40,954 bases of DNA from Fodinibacter sp045807225 (GCA_045807225.1 JBJMHU010000069.1:1-40954); one strand, 5' to 3'. Positions 1 to 8,676 are shown, counted from the stretch's first letter. Notes: a model not told the origin generated them from the sequence alone. Translations and numbers: made by a program.

Positions 1-1
1 C

Positions 2-1060
2 TACGTCACCGCTGCGCTCGACCGAGTCGACGCGGATGAGGCCGGGCCCGGCGAGCTCGTCGCGGTCGCGGGCATTCCGGAGGTGACGATCGGCGAGACG
101 CTGGCTGACCCGGACGACCCGCGTCCGCTGCCGGTGATCACCGTCGACGAGCCGTCGCTGTCGGTGACCGTCGGGCAGAACACGTCGCCCCTCGCCGGGC
201 AGCAGGGCGACAAGCTCACCTCGCGCCAGATCAAGGACCGGCTCGACGCCGAGACGATCGGTAACGTCTCCATCCGGGTGCTGGAGAGCGAGCGGCCGGA
301 CACCTGGGAGGTGCAGGGCCGCGGAGAGCTGCAGCTCGCCGTGCTCGTCGAGCTCATGCGGCGCGAGGGCTTCGAGCTCACGGTCGGCAAGCCGCAGGTC
401 GTCACGCGCGAGATCGACGGCCGCGTGCACGAGCCGGTCGAGCGGATGACGATCGACATCCCGGAGGACTACGTCGGGGTGGTCACCCAGCTGCTCGGGC
501 TGCGCCGGGGTCGGCTCGAGCAGATGGTCAACCACGGCACCGGCTGGGTCAGGCTCGAATACCTCGTGCCGGCCCGCGGGCTGATCGGGTTCCGCACGGA
601 GTTCCTCACCGAGACCCGCGGCACCGGCCTGCTGCACCACGTCTTCGAGCGGTACGAGCCGTGGCACGGCGAGCTGCGCACCCGGCCGACCGGCTCGCTC
701 GTCGCCGACCGTCGCGGCGTGACGAGCACGTACGCGTTGTTCGGCCTGCAGGAGCGCGGCTCGCTGTTCGTCGGCCCCGGCGTCGAGGTGTACGAGGGCA
801 TGATCGTCGGCGAGAACTCCAGGGCCGACGACATGGACGTCAACCCGACCAAGGAGCGCAAGCTCACCAACGTGCGCTCGTCCTCCGGCGAGGAGCTGGA
901 GCGACTGGTGCCGGCGCGGTCGCTGTCGCTGGAGCAGGCACTGGAGTTCTGCCGCGAGGACGAGTGCGTCGAGGTGACGCCCGAGGGCATCCGCATCCGC
1001 AAGGTGGAGCTCGACCAGACCCTGCGGGCCCGCGCGGCCGCCCGGGCGAGGCGGAGCTGA
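2..1060 (+). CDS. typA: TypA/BipA ribosome-associated GTPase, C-terminal part (5' truncated by window edge)
   Basis: The open frame runs in from the left edge, so the GTPase domain is outside the window; about 352 residues remain. What is visible matches the EF-G-like second half of TypA/BipA: the domain III stretch (QIKDRLDAETIGNVSIRV), the segment with RGELQLAVLVELMRREGFE, and the BipA-specific C-terminal domain with VNPTKERKLTNVRSS, followed by a basic tail. TypA binds the ribosome and supports 50S assembly and growth under stress (family knowledge). The stop is followed after 6 nt by the GTG of the solute-binding protein, so typA probably heads or lies within the operon that continues to 5995. 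In M. tuberculosis typA (Rv1165) likewise precedes lpqW (Rv1166). Identification is firm; only the start is missing. Confidence 0.95.
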   Translation, partial: YVTAALDRVDADEAGPGELVAVAGIPEVTIGETLADPDDPRPLPVITVDEPSLSVTVGQNTSPLAGQQGDKLTSRQIKDRLDAETIGNVSIRVLESERPDTWEVQGRGELQLAVLVELMRREGFELTVGKPQVVTREIDGRVHEPVERMTIDIPEDYVGVVTQLLGLRRGRLEQMVNHGTGWVRLEYLVPARGLIGFRTEFLTETRGTGLLHHVFERYEPWHGELRTRPTGSLVADRRGVTSTYALFGLQERGSLFVGPGVEVYEGMIVGENSRADDMDVNPTKERKLTNVRSSSGEELERLVPARSLSLEQALEFCREDECVEVTPEGIRIRKVELDQTLRARAAARARRS

Positions 1061-1066
1061 GCCCTG

Positions 1067-2911
1067 GTGGCCCGGAAGGACAACGGAGGCACGCCCCCGG
1101 AGCCGACTCGAGCGAGCCGTCGCGCGCGCCGTCGCCGGCCGGGCATCGTGGCGACCCTGCTCGGAGCCCTGCTCGCAGTGGTCCTGGTCGTCGCCGGGGT
1201 GTTGGCGATGGGCGGGGAGCCGCCGGCCGACCCCGAGAAGGCGACCCCCACCTCGGCCGTCGGTGACCGCGTCGACACCGACGGTGGCACGCTGCACGCC
1301 CTCTCCCTGGGCCCGGTGGTCACCTGGGACCCGCAGCGGATCGCCTCGCGCGACGACGTGGCCTTCGCGGGCCGGGTCTTCGCGCGCACCCTGACCGGCT
1401 ACGCGCCCAACACCGACCCGGACCAGCAGGCCCGGCTCGTCGGCGACCTCGCGACGACCACGGGCACGTCGAGCAAGGACCTCAAGACCTGGTCGTTCAC
1501 CCTGCGCGACGGCGTGCGCTGGCAGGACGGCAGCCCGGTCACCTGCGCCGACGTGGCCTATGGCATCTCGCGCACCTTCGCGACCGGCGTGGTGACGGGC
1601 GGCCCGACCGACGCGCTCGCGGTGCTCGCCATCCCACGCCAGCCCGATGGCCGCAGCACCTATCCCGGCCCCTACGCCGAGGGGGCGGCGGCCGCGGCGG
1701 GCCAGAAGGCGTTCGACAAGGCCGTCTCCTGCAAGGGCCAGACCATCACCTTCACGCTCAGCTCGCCGCTGAGCGACTTCAACGAGCTGGTCAGCCAGCC
1801 CGCGTTCGGGCCGGTCAAGAAGTCCGCCGACCGGGGCGCCGACGGCACCTACGAGGTGTTCTCGGCCGGGCCCTACATGCTCCAGGGCGCCTGGGCCCCC
1901 GGCAAGGGCGGCACCTGGGTGCGCAACCCGAACTGGAGCCGGGGCACCGACCCGGTGCGCCGGGGCCACCCCGACCAGATCGTCTACCGGGAGGGCCTGG
2001 ACACCCAGGCCGTCGCCCGGCAGGTGATGGCCGACGGCGACGCCGGCCGGGTGTCGGTCTCGCTCGGCTCCGCCCCACCGGCGATCCAGCAGCGGATCAC
2101 CGCCGTCGCCAGCCTGCAGGAGCGCTCGGTCAACCCGCTCACCGGCGTGGTCGACTACCTGGTGCCCAACGCCCGCAGCAAGGTCTTCGCCGACGAGAAC
2201 GTGCGCCTGGCCCTGGCGACCGCGACCAACCGCGACGCCTACGTCACTGCCATCGGGGGCCGCACCGCGGCCGAGCCCGCGCTGTCGCTCATCCCCGGCT
2301 CGCTCCCCGCCGCCCACGAGGCCGACCCGGCCGGCGTCGGCACCCGGGGCGACGCCGCCCGCGCCAGGGCGCTGCTCACCCAGGCCGGCGTCACCACGCC
2401 GGTGCCGTTCACGGTGGCCTACCGCTCGAACCCCACGTCCGACAAGGCGATGGCCGCGCTCGTCGCCGGATGGCGACTGGCCGGCTTCGACCCGACGACG
2501 CGCCCCATCACCGAGGACTACTTCACCGCGATCAGCGACCCGAAGCTCGCCGGCGAGGTCGACCTGTTCTGGTCCAACTGGGCGCCGGCCTGGGCCTCGG
2601 CCTCGACCATCCTGCCGCCGCTGTTCGACAGCTCGATCAACATCACCAAGGTCGGCCCGGGGCGCGACTACGGCTACTGGGCCGACCCGAGGCTCGACGC
2701 CACGATGGCGAAGGTCAACTCGGTCGCCGACCCCGCCGCCCGCGAGAAGGCCTGGGGCGACGTCGACGCCTCGCTGCTGGCCAAGGGCGCCTACATCGGC
2801 CTCGCCGAGCGACGCGCCCTGTACATCGCCGGCTCCGACGTGCGCAACCTGTCGGCCAACGCCGTCGCCGGCGGCGTCGTCGAGTTCGCCGACATCGCGG
2901 TGGTCACGTGA
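1067..2911 (+). CDS. LpqW-like family 5 extracellular solute-binding protein, signal-anchored
   Basis: 614 aa starting at GTG. After an Arg-rich N-terminus, one hydrophobic segment (about residues 27-48) is followed by the family 5 (oligopeptide/nickel-type) binding-protein fold; WSFTLRDGVRWQDGSPVTC near residues 142-162 is typical of SBP_bac_5. There is no lipobox cysteine after the hydrophobic segment, so the protein looks tethered by an uncleaved anchor or released by signal peptidase I, unlike the lipoprotein LpqW. No permease or ATPase genes are adjacent, which argues against a simple importer. Its place between typA and mshB equals that of mycobacterial lpqW, a regulator of PIM/LAM synthesis; that role here is inference. 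The stop overlaps the mshB start (GTGA). Family assignment is secure, function is not. Confidence 0.85.
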   Translation: MARKDNGGTPPEPTRASRRARRRRPGIVATLLGALLAVVLVVAGVLAMGGEPPADPEKATPTSAVGDRVDTDGGTLHALSLGPVVTWDPQRIASRDDVAFAGRVFARTLTGYAPNTDPDQQARLVGDLATTTGTSSKDLKTWSFTLRDGVRWQDGSPVTCADVAYGISRTFATGVVTGGPTDALAVLAIPRQPDGRSTYPGPYAEGAAAAAGQKAFDKAVSCKGQTITFTLSSPLSDFNELVSQPAFGPVKKSADRGADGTYEVFSAGPYMLQGAWAPGKGGTWVRNPNWSRGTDPVRRGHPDQIVYREGLDTQAVARQVMADGDAGRVSVSLGSAPPAIQQRITAVASLQERSVNPLTGVVDYLVPNARSKVFADENVRLALATATNRDAYVTAIGGRTAAEPALSLIPGSLPAAHEADPAGVGTRGDAARARALLTQAGVTTPVPFTVAYRSNPTSDKAMAALVAGWRLAGFDPTTRPITEDYFTAISDPKLAGEVDLFWSNWAPAWASASTILPPLFDSSINITKVGPGRDYGYWADPRLDATMAKVNSVADPAAREKAWGDVDASLLAKGAYIGLAERRALYIAGSDVRNLSANAVAGGVVEFADIAVVT

Positions 2912-3783
2912 CCGGGCTGCTCGACGGGCTGGACGTCCAGGGCCGGGCGCCACGGCTGCTCTTCGTGCACGCGCACCCCGACGACGAGACGCTCGCCACC
3001 GGTGTGGCGATCGCCCACCACGTGGGGCGCGGCGACGACGTCCACGTGCTGACCTGCACCCTGGGGGAGGAGGGCGAGGTCATCCCGGCCCACCTCGCCC
3101 ACCTCGAGGGTGCCGCGGGCGACCCGCTCGGTGCCTACCGGCGCGAGGAGCTGCGGGCCGCGATGCAGGTCCTGGGCGTCACCTCGCACGTGCTCGGTGA
3201 CCCCGGCGACGGCGGTCACCCGACCTACCGCGACTCCGGGATGGCGGGGTCCGCCGCCGCCGCCCACCCGCGGGCCTGGGCGGGTGCCGACCTCGCGGAT
3301 GCCGCGGCCGCGGTGCGTGCCGTGCTCGACGAGGTGCGCCCCGACGTCGTCGTCACGTACGACGCGACCGGCGGCTACCGGCATCCCGACCACGTGCGCA
3401 CCCACGAGGCCACCTGCCACGCGGTCGCCTCGTCGGCCGACGCCCCGGTGCTGTATGCCGTGCTCACACCGCTGTCGTGGGCGATCGAGGACCGGCGGTG
3501 GCTGGCGGAGCACGTGCCGGCCGACCGCGGTCTCGTGGTGCCGGGCCCGGACGAGCCCTTCATGTCCTCGGTCGTGCCCGACGAGGTGGTGACCCACGAG
3601 GTGGTCGACCCCTCGGTGGTGCCGGTGCAGGCGCGCGCCCTGCTGGCCCACGAGACGCAGGTCGTGGTGGGTGACGGGTGGTATGCCTTGTCCAACCACG
3701 TCGTGTCCCGGCTCGCGGGCCGGGAGGGCTTCGCCCGGCTCGACGCGGCGTCCGGCCGGCCGACCAGTGAGGACCCAGCGTGA
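2908..3783 (+). CDS. mshB: MshB: N-acetylglucosaminyl-inositol deacetylase of mycothiol synthesis
   Basis: 291 aa from the GTG at 2908, which overlaps the preceding stop by 4 bp; the open frame extends further upstream but only inside the previous gene. The PIG-L/LmbE deacetylase motif AHPDDE lies at residues 22-27 and the second zinc motif HPDH at 159-162; TCTLGEEGEVI (about 49-59) and RDSGMAG (108-114) are characteristic of MshB rather than of PIG-L proteins in general. The enzyme removes the acetyl group from GlcNAc-inositol to give GlcN-inositol, the third step of mycothiol synthesis, in the cytosol. Mca, the mycothiol-conjugate amidase, is a close paralogue, but synteny with typA/lpqW favours MshB. 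The stop overlaps the next start (GTGA), indicating translational coupling. Confidence 0.92.
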   Translation: MTGLLDGLDVQGRAPRLLFVHAHPDDETLATGVAIAHHVGRGDDVHVLTCTLGEEGEVIPAHLAHLEGAAGDPLGAYRREELRAAMQVLGVTSHVLGDPGDGGHPTYRDSGMAGSAAAAHPRAWAGADLADAAAAVRAVLDEVRPDVVVTYDATGGYRHPDHVRTHEATCHAVASSADAPVLYAVLTPLSWAIEDRRWLAEHVPADRGLVVPGPDEPFMSSVVPDEVVTHEVVDPSVVPVQARALLAHETQVVVGDGWYALSNHVVSRLAGREGFARLDAASGRPTSEDPA

Positions 3784-4277
3784 GTGACGCCCCCATCGAC
3801 CCGGCCCGCTTCCGGCAGGCCATGGGCCGGCTGGCCGCCGGGGTCACGGTGCTCACCACGTTCGCCGACGGGCACGACCACGCCATGACGGCCGACACGC
3901 TCACCTCGGTCTCGCTCGACCCGCTGCTCGTGCTCGTCTGCGCCGAGGTCGAGACCCGCTGGCACGACGCCGTGCTCGAGGCGGGGGTGTTCGGGGCCAG
4001 CGTGCTGGCGGCCGACCAGCGCCCGCTGTCGGCCTGGTTCGCCACCCGCGGCCGCCCGCTGCACGGACAGCTCGACCGCGCTCCTCACCACCGGGGGCCG
4101 GCCACCGGCGTCGCCCTGCTCGACGGTGCCCTGACGCACCTCGAGTGCCGCACCACCGACATCCACCCGGCCGGCGACCACGCGATCGTGGTGGCCGAGG
4201 TGCTGTCGATCGCGTTGCCCGACACCGTGGGCCCGGCGCTGGTGCACTACCGGGGGAGCTACGGGAGCATCTCGTGA
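3780..4277 (+). CDS. Flavin reductase-like (FMN-binding split-barrel) protein
   Basis: 165 aa, GTG start overlapping the mshB stop by 4 bp. FRQAMGRLAAGVTVLTT (about 11-27) followed by ADTLTSVSLDPLLVLVC (about 38-54) is the signature of the flavin_reduct/NADH-FMN oxidoreductase family (DIM6/NTAB, HpaC type). Such proteins bind FMN and often supply reduced flavin to a monooxygenase. No partner monooxygenase is present in this operon, so the physiological acceptor is unknown. Length is normal for the family. It sits between mshB and the VanW gene, with 4-bp overlaps on both sides. The split-barrel assignment is good; substrate and partner cannot be read from the sequence. Confidence 0.85.
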   Translation: MSDAPIDPARFRQAMGRLAAGVTVLTTFADGHDHAMTADTLTSVSLDPLLVLVCAEVETRWHDAVLEAGVFGASVLAADQRPLSAWFATRGRPLHGQLDRAPHHRGPATGVALLDGALTHLECRTTDIHPAGDHAIVVAEVLSIALPDTVGPALVHYRGSYGSIS

Positions 4278-5995
4278 GCCTGGAGACGCTGCCCGACGAG
4301 GTCGCCCCGCAGGAGCCGTCGCCGCGCCGCCGCCGGTGGCCGTTCGTGGTGGCCGGCGCGCTGCTCGCCCTCGCGGCCGTCTTCGTCATGGCGGCGGCCT
4401 GGCTCGGCGACCGCGTGCCGCGGGGCACCACCGTGTCAGGGGTCGCCGTCGGGGGGCTGAGCGCCGACCAGGCCAGCGGCACCCTCACCGCGGCGCTGCA
4501 GGCGGCCGCCGACCAGCCGGTCGTCCTGACGTCCACCGCCGGCCGGGTCTCGGTCACCCCCAAGGTCCTGGGCCTGCACGTCGACGTGCCGGCCACCGTC
4601 GACGGGCTGGTCGGCTTCTCGCTGTCCCCCGCGACCATGTGGGCCCACGTCGCGGGTGGTTCGGAGCGGCCCGTCGCCGTGCAGGTCGACGAGAAGGCGT
4701 TCACGGCCGCGGTCGAGAAGAGCCGCGCCACGCTCGACGCGGAGCCCGTCGAGGGCTCCATCTCGCTGAAGGGCGGCACGGTCACCGTGCGCCGGCCCGA
4801 GACCGGGTCCACCACCCACGCCGAGCGCACCGCGGATGCCGTGCGCCAGGCCTGGCCGGGCGACCGCACCCTCGAGGTGGTGGCCGTGCCGGTGCCGCCG
4901 AAGGTGACCACCCAGGAGCTCGACCGGGTGCGCGAGGAGTTCGCGGACGTCGCCGTGTCGGGCCCGGTCACCGTCACCGCGAACGGCAGGACCTTCGCCG
5001 TGGCCCCCAAGGCGTTCGCGCCGGCCGTCGTGCTGGCTCCCGACGCGTCGGGTCGCATCACCCCGCGGGCCGACCGCACGAAGCTGGCCGCAGTGGTGCA
5101 CGCGGCCGCCGGGAAGGCCGGCGTCGAGGTCGAGGCCAAGGACGCCGTGGTGACCTTCGCGGGCCGCACCCCGACGGTTCACCCGCACGTGCCCGGCGTC
5201 GAGCTCGACGACGCGTCACTCACCGAGCAGGTCTGGAAGGCCATCTCCACGACGACGCGCACCGCCACGGTGGCGACCCGGACCACCGAGCCGGCACTCA
5301 CGACCGCCGTCGCGAAGGCCACCCTCCCCAAGGGCCGGATCTCGTCGTTCACCACCAGGTTCCCGGCGGGCCAGCCGCGGGTGCACAACATCGAGCTGGC
5401 CTCGAAGCTCATCAACGGCACCTACATCCCGCCGGGCGGGCAGTTCAGCATGAACGGCATCCTCGGTGAGCGCACCAAGGCCAAGGGCTACATCGAGGCG
5501 GGCATCATCCGCGGGGGTCGGGCCGCCAAGTCCTACGGCGGCGGCATCTCGCAGGTGTCGACCACGATCTTCAACGCCGCCTTCTTCTCCGGCATGCGGC
5601 TCGACGCGTGGACCCCGCACTACTACTACATCTCCCGCTACCCCGAGGGCCGCGAGGCGACCATCTCCTGGCCCGACCTGCACAACAAGTTCACCAACAC
5701 CACCGACGGCGGGGTGCTCATCCAGGTCAGCACCACCCGCTCCTCCATCACGGTGTCCTTCTGGGGCACCAAGAAGTACGACGTGACCGCCACCAAGAGC
5801 GCCCGCTACGACGTCGTGCAGCCCAGGAAGTTCAGCGACCCGGGGCCCGACTGCCTCGACCAGTCCCCCGTGCCGGGCTTCAAGGTCGACGTCGGCCGCA
5901 TCATGAAGCAGGGCGGCAAGGTCGTGAAGACCGAGAAGTTCACCACGAACTACCGGCCCGAGGACGACGTCACGTGCACCAATCCACGACGGTGA
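4274..5995 (+). CDS. VanW family protein with YoaR-like peptidoglycan-binding region
   Basis: 573 aa from the GTG at 4274 (4-bp overlap with the flavin reductase stop). A short basic cytoplasmic tail is followed by one membrane segment (about 23-43), then an extracellular region of about 300 residues with two similar beta-rich blocks resembling the YoaR-like putative peptidoglycan-binding domain (PG_binding_4), then the VanW domain from about residue 355 to 500. VanW hallmarks are GTYIPPGGQFSMN, KGYIEAGII, the GGGISQVSTTIFNAAF segment and TPHYYYISRYPEGREATI. The C-terminal 70 residues contain two cysteines that could form a disulfide. Such proteins are common outside glycopeptide-resistance clusters and no van genes are nearby, so a wall-associated structural or remodelling role is more likely than resistance. 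It is the last gene of the typA-lpqW-mshB operon. Confidence 0.88.
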   Translation: MSLETLPDEVAPQEPSPRRRRWPFVVAGALLALAAVFVMAAAWLGDRVPRGTTVSGVAVGGLSADQASGTLTAALQAAADQPVVLTSTAGRVSVTPKVLGLHVDVPATVDGLVGFSLSPATMWAHVAGGSERPVAVQVDEKAFTAAVEKSRATLDAEPVEGSISLKGGTVTVRRPETGSTTHAERTADAVRQAWPGDRTLEVVAVPVPPKVTTQELDRVREEFADVAVSGPVTVTANGRTFAVAPKAFAPAVVLAPDASGRITPRADRTKLAAVVHAAAGKAGVEVEAKDAVVTFAGRTPTVHPHVPGVELDDASLTEQVWKAISTTTRTATVATRTTEPALTTAVAKATLPKGRISSFTTRFPAGQPRVHNIELASKLINGTYIPPGGQFSMNGILGERTKAKGYIEAGIIRGGRAAKSYGGGISQVSTTIFNAAFFSGMRLDAWTPHYYYISRYPEGREATISWPDLHNKFTNTTDGGVLIQVSTTRSSITVSFWGTKKYDVTATKSARYDVVQPRKFSDPGPDCLDQSPVPGFKVDVGRIMKQGGKVVKTEKFTTNYRPEDDVTCTNPRR

Positions 5996-6118
5996 ACCCG
6001 CCGACGCGCTCATGGGGCCAATGACCGGGATGTGGGGAGCGGAACGAGAGCACCCGGTGGCCAGGATGCGCGCAGGGCAGCTGCAGGCGCCGCTTGCGCC
6101 GTCGAATCGAGTCGGGCC

Positions 6119-7165
6119 TCAGGCAGGCGGCGCGGCCGCGGCCGGCCGGCTGAGGTTGACGTAGGAGTGGTGCCGCTCGAAGCCGTGCCGCTCGTAGAGC
6201 GCCAGCGCCGTCGTGTTGTCGGTGTCGGTCTGCAGGTGCAGCGACGCGGCACCGGCCCGCTGTGCCGCGCGTGCCAGGGCGGCGAGCATGGCGGTGGCGA
6301 CGCCCCGGCGGCGGGCCGTCGGGTCGACCCACATCGCCGCGATGCCGCCCCACGCCGCCGACAGACCGAGCCGCCCGATGCCGATGACGCCACCGTCGTG
6401 GTCACGCACCGTGGCGAACACCTGCGCCGGTGACCCGGTGAGGATGGCGCGCGCCGGCTCCTCGTCGACCGGTCGGTAGGCGCGGTAGGCGGCGAACCAC
6501 GCCTGCGTCAGCTCGGCTTGCACCTGGACGTCGTGCGGATCTCCCACCTCACCCGGCGCCCCCGCCGGTGGGAGATCCGCAAGCAGTCGGGTGGGGGCGG
6601 TGAGGGTGAGGGTCGCGATGCGGGCGATGTAGCCGCGCCGCAGCGCCTCGGCGCCGACGGCGTCGTCGGCCGGGTCGAACCCGACCGGCCCGGCGACGGT
6701 GAGGTTGGGCGCCAGGCCGCGGCCGGCATACCACCGCTCGACGGTGTCGAGGGCGGCCGGCAACGGGATGCCGGGGCTGCCGGCGGTCACCACCGAGTTG
6801 GCCCGCTGCGTGAAGCCGCGCGACGCCCGCAGCACCCAGTTCCCGAGGCGGGCGGTCTCCATCGCGGGCCAGGCTCCGACCATGACGCGCTGGAGGTCCT
6901 CGACCGAGAGAGCGCGGTGCGGCCTGCCCCGCCGGGAGGGTGACGGCGGCACCTCCTTGAGGGCCGTCACCTCCGAGCGCGGCACCCGCACCTCACCCCG
7001 CCGCGTAAGCACCACGAGGACGCCGTCGTCACCGGAGACGAGCTCGCCCACCACGTCGGTGAGTGTGGCGCCGGTCAGGGGGTCGGGGGCGCCGAGCCGG
7101 TGCCGCACGACGACTCGCGAACCCACCTGCGGGTCACGACCCGACCCGACCTCCGGCGCGTCCAT
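6119..7165 (-). CDS. GNAT family N-acetyltransferase
   Basis: 348 aa with start chosen at 7165; an in-frame ATG three codons upstream (7174) is possible, but a TACTAT -10 element lies exactly 7 nt before 7165, which favours a leaderless start there. The N-terminal 80 residues contain a small beta-rich module (GSRVVVRHRL, DVVGELVSGDDGVLVVLTRRGEV) seen in actinobacterial GNATs of this size. The C-terminal half carries the GNAT fold, with the acetyl-CoA pyrophosphate loop ARRRGVATAML near 280-293 and the terminal ALALYERHGFERHHSYVN segment. It would acetylate a small molecule or protein; the substrate is unknown. It diverges from fdxA over a 21-bp gap. The 124 bases between the VanW stop and this gene's stop show no gene. 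Confidence 0.88.
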   Translation of the reverse strand: MDAPEVGSGRDPQVGSRVVVRHRLGAPDPLTGATLTDVVGELVSGDDGVLVVLTRRGEVRVPRSEVTALKEVPPSPSRRGRPHRALSVEDLQRVMVGAWPAMETARLGNWVLRASRGFTQRANSVVTAGSPGIPLPAALDTVERWYAGRGLAPNLTVAGPVGFDPADDAVGAEALRRGYIARIATLTLTAPTRLLADLPPAGAPGEVGDPHDVQVQAELTQAWFAAYRAYRPVDEEPARAILTGSPAQVFATVRDHDGGVIGIGRLGLSAAWGGIAAMWVDPTARRRGVATAMLAALARAAQRAGAASLHLQTDTDNTTALALYERHGFERHHSYVNLSRPAAAAPPA

Positions 7166-7186
7166 GGCCCGCATAGTATGTGCGCC
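7166..7186. promoter_or_regulatory. 21-bp bidirectional promoter core between the GNAT gene and fdxA
   Basis: The near-palindrome CATAGTATG (7172-7180) gives a -10 hexamer on each strand: TAGTAT at 7174-7179 reading right and TACTAT at 7173-7178 reading left. Each ends 7 nt before a start codon (fdxA ATG at 7187, GNAT ATG at 7165). Both transcripts would therefore begin at the A of the start codon, i.e. be leaderless. The -35 regions would lie inside the opposing genes. Confidence 0.6.
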
Positions 7187-7513
7187 ATGACGTACGTGAT
7201 CGCGCAGCCCTGTGTCGACCTCAAGGACAAGGCCTGCATCGAGGAGTGTCCCGTCGACTGCATCTACGAGGGCGAGCGCAGCCTCTACATCCACCCCGAC
7301 GAGTGCGTCGACTGCGGCGCCTGCGAGCCCGTCTGCCCCGTGGAGGCCATCTACTACGAGGACGACGTCCCCGAGCAGTGGGCCGACTACTACAAGGCCA
7401 ACGTCGAGTTCTTCGACGACCTGGGCAGCCCCGGCGGCGCCGCGAAGATGGGTGTCATCCCCAAGGACCACCCGGTGATCGCCGACCTGCCGCCGCAGGT
7501 GCACGACGAGTAA
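7187..7513 (+). CDS. fdxA: 7Fe ferredoxin (FdxA/FdxC type)
   Basis: 108 aa. Cysteines at residues 9, 17, 21, 25, 40, 43, 46 and 50 reproduce the pattern of Azotobacter FdI-like seven-iron ferredoxins: C9, C17 and C50 would hold the [3Fe-4S] cluster and C21, C40, C43 and C46 the [4Fe-4S] cluster. The tail of about 55 acidic residues after the cluster core is usual for actinobacterial FdxA/FdxC. It transfers electrons in the cytosol; the partner is not evident, although the gene is paired with dapC as in mycobacteria (Rv1177-Rv1178). No Shine-Dalgarno precedes the ATG and the -10 hexamer ends 7 nt before it, so translation is probably leaderless. dapC starts two bases after the stop. Confidence 0.95.
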   Translation: MTYVIAQPCVDLKDKACIEECPVDCIYEGERSLYIHPDECVDCGACEPVCPVEAIYYEDDVPEQWADYYKANVEFFDDLGSPGGAAKMGVIPKDHPVIADLPPQVHDE

Positions 7514-7515
7514 CG

Positions 7516-8676
7516 GTGCTCCGCCTGCCCGACTTCCCCTGGGACTCGCTCGCTCCGACCAAGGAGCGGGCGAGTGCCTTTTCCGACCCGGCCCTCGGTG
7601 CGGCGGGCGAGGGGCTGGTCGACCTGTCGGTGGGCACGCCCGTCGACCCGACACCGGCCGTGGTGCGCGAGGCACTGTCCGGTGCGTCCGACGCGCACGG
7701 CTACCCGCTCACCTGGGGCACCCCAGACCTGCGCGAGGCCGTCGCCGCCTGGTTCGCGGCCCGGCGTGGGGTTCCCGACGTCGACCCCGCAGGGGTGCTG
7801 CCGACCATCGGCTCCAAGGAGCTCGTCGCGTGGCTGCCCCTGCTGATGGGCCTGGGCCCCGGTGACGTGGTCGCGTTCCCCCGGGTGGCCTACCCGACCT
7901 ACGACGTCGGCGCGCGGTTGGCGGGCGCCACTCCGGTGGCGGTCGACGCGCTCACCGCGCTGGGTCCGCTGACGGCATCCACCACGCCGAAGCTGTTGTG
8001 GCTCAACACTCCCGGCAACCCCACCGGCAAGGTGCTGGGCATCGAGCACCTGGCGAAGGTCGTCTCGTGGGCGCGTGAGCACGGCGTCGTCGTCGCGTCC
8101 GACGAGTGCTACGCCGAGCTCGACTGGCGGCCGCGTCCCGCCGGGTCGCGAGAGCCGCCGACCACCCCCTCGATCCTCGACCCGCGGGTCACCGGTGGCT
8201 CGCACGAGGGCCTGCTGTGCGTCTACTCGCTGTCCAAGCAGTCCAACCTCGCCGGCTACCGCGCCGCGTTCGTCGCCGGTGACCGGGCCCTGGTCGGCCG
8301 TCTGCTCGAGGTGCGCAAGCACGCCGGGATGATGGTGCCGTGGCCGGTGCAGCGGGCCGTGCTCGCGGCGCTGTCGGATGCCGGCCACGTCACCGAGCAG
8401 AAGGCGCGCTACGCGGCGCGGCGCGCCGCGCTGCTGCCCGCGGTCGAGGCGTTCGGCCTGCGCGTCGACGACTCCGAGGCGGGCCTCTACCTGTGGGCGA
8501 CGGCGGGGGAGGACGGGCGGGCCACGATCGAGCGGCTGGCCGCGCGCGGCATCCTCGCGGCGCCGGGCGACTTCTACGGCCCCGCCGGGCGCGAGCACGT
8601 GCGCATCGCGTTGACCGCGACCGACGAGCGCGTGTCGGCCGCCGCTCGTCGCCTCGGCCGACCTCACGAGGCGTAG
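7516..8676 (+). CDS. dapC: Succinyldiaminopimelate aminotransferase, DapC-like class I/II PLP enzyme
   Basis: 386 aa from the GTG at 7516, two bases after the fdxA stop. The aspartate aminotransferase fold is clear: LSVGTPVDPTP near the N-terminus, GYPLTWGTPDLREA, NTPGNPTGK (164-172), ASDECYAEL, and the PLP-binding YSLSKQSN with Lys241, then the arginine-containing C-terminal domain (HVRIALTA). It would convert N-succinyl-L-2-amino-6-oxopimelate with glutamate to N-succinyl-LL-diaminopimelate. The specific assignment rests on the conserved fdxC-dapC pairing in actinobacteria and on dapD and dapE lying 4-6 kb downstream; the fold alone would allow other amino-donor specificities. No separate promoter is visible, so it is presumably co-transcribed with fdxA. 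Confidence 0.88.
   Translation: MLRLPDFPWDSLAPTKERASAFSDPALGAAGEGLVDLSVGTPVDPTPAVVREALSGASDAHGYPLTWGTPDLREAVAAWFAARRGVPDVDPAGVLPTIGSKELVAWLPLLMGLGPGDVVAFPRVAYPTYDVGARLAGATPVAVDALTALGPLTASTTPKLLWLNTPGNPTGKVLGIEHLAKVVSWAREHGVVVASDECYAELDWRPRPAGSREPPTTPSILDPRVTGGSHEGLLCVYSLSKQSNLAGYRAAFVAGDRALVGRLLEVRKHAGMMVPWPVQRAVLAALSDAGHVTEQKARYAARRAALLPAVEAFGLRVDDSEAGLYLWATAGEDGRATIERLAARGILAAPGDFYGPAGREHVRIALTATDERVSAAARRLGRPHEA

Noticed and set aside
2470..2907. Extended N-terminus of MshB
   Set aside because: It overlaps the solute-binding protein in another frame; the GTGA overlap at 2908 matches the known MshB length and the operon style.
4274..5995. VanW as a sign of glycopeptide resistance
   Set aside because: No vanH, vanA, vanX, vanR or vanS genes are in the neighbourhood and VanW-domain proteins are widespread; resistance is not supported.
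6080..6110. GGCGC...GCGCC inverted repeat after the VanW gene
   Set aside because: Five-base arms only, and not positioned immediately after the stop.
6119..7675. A 518-residue version of the GNAT protein starting in dapC
   Set aside because: The upstream 170 residues run antisense through fdxA and dapC and have shadow-type composition; the -10 7 nt before 7165 sets a 348-residue protein.
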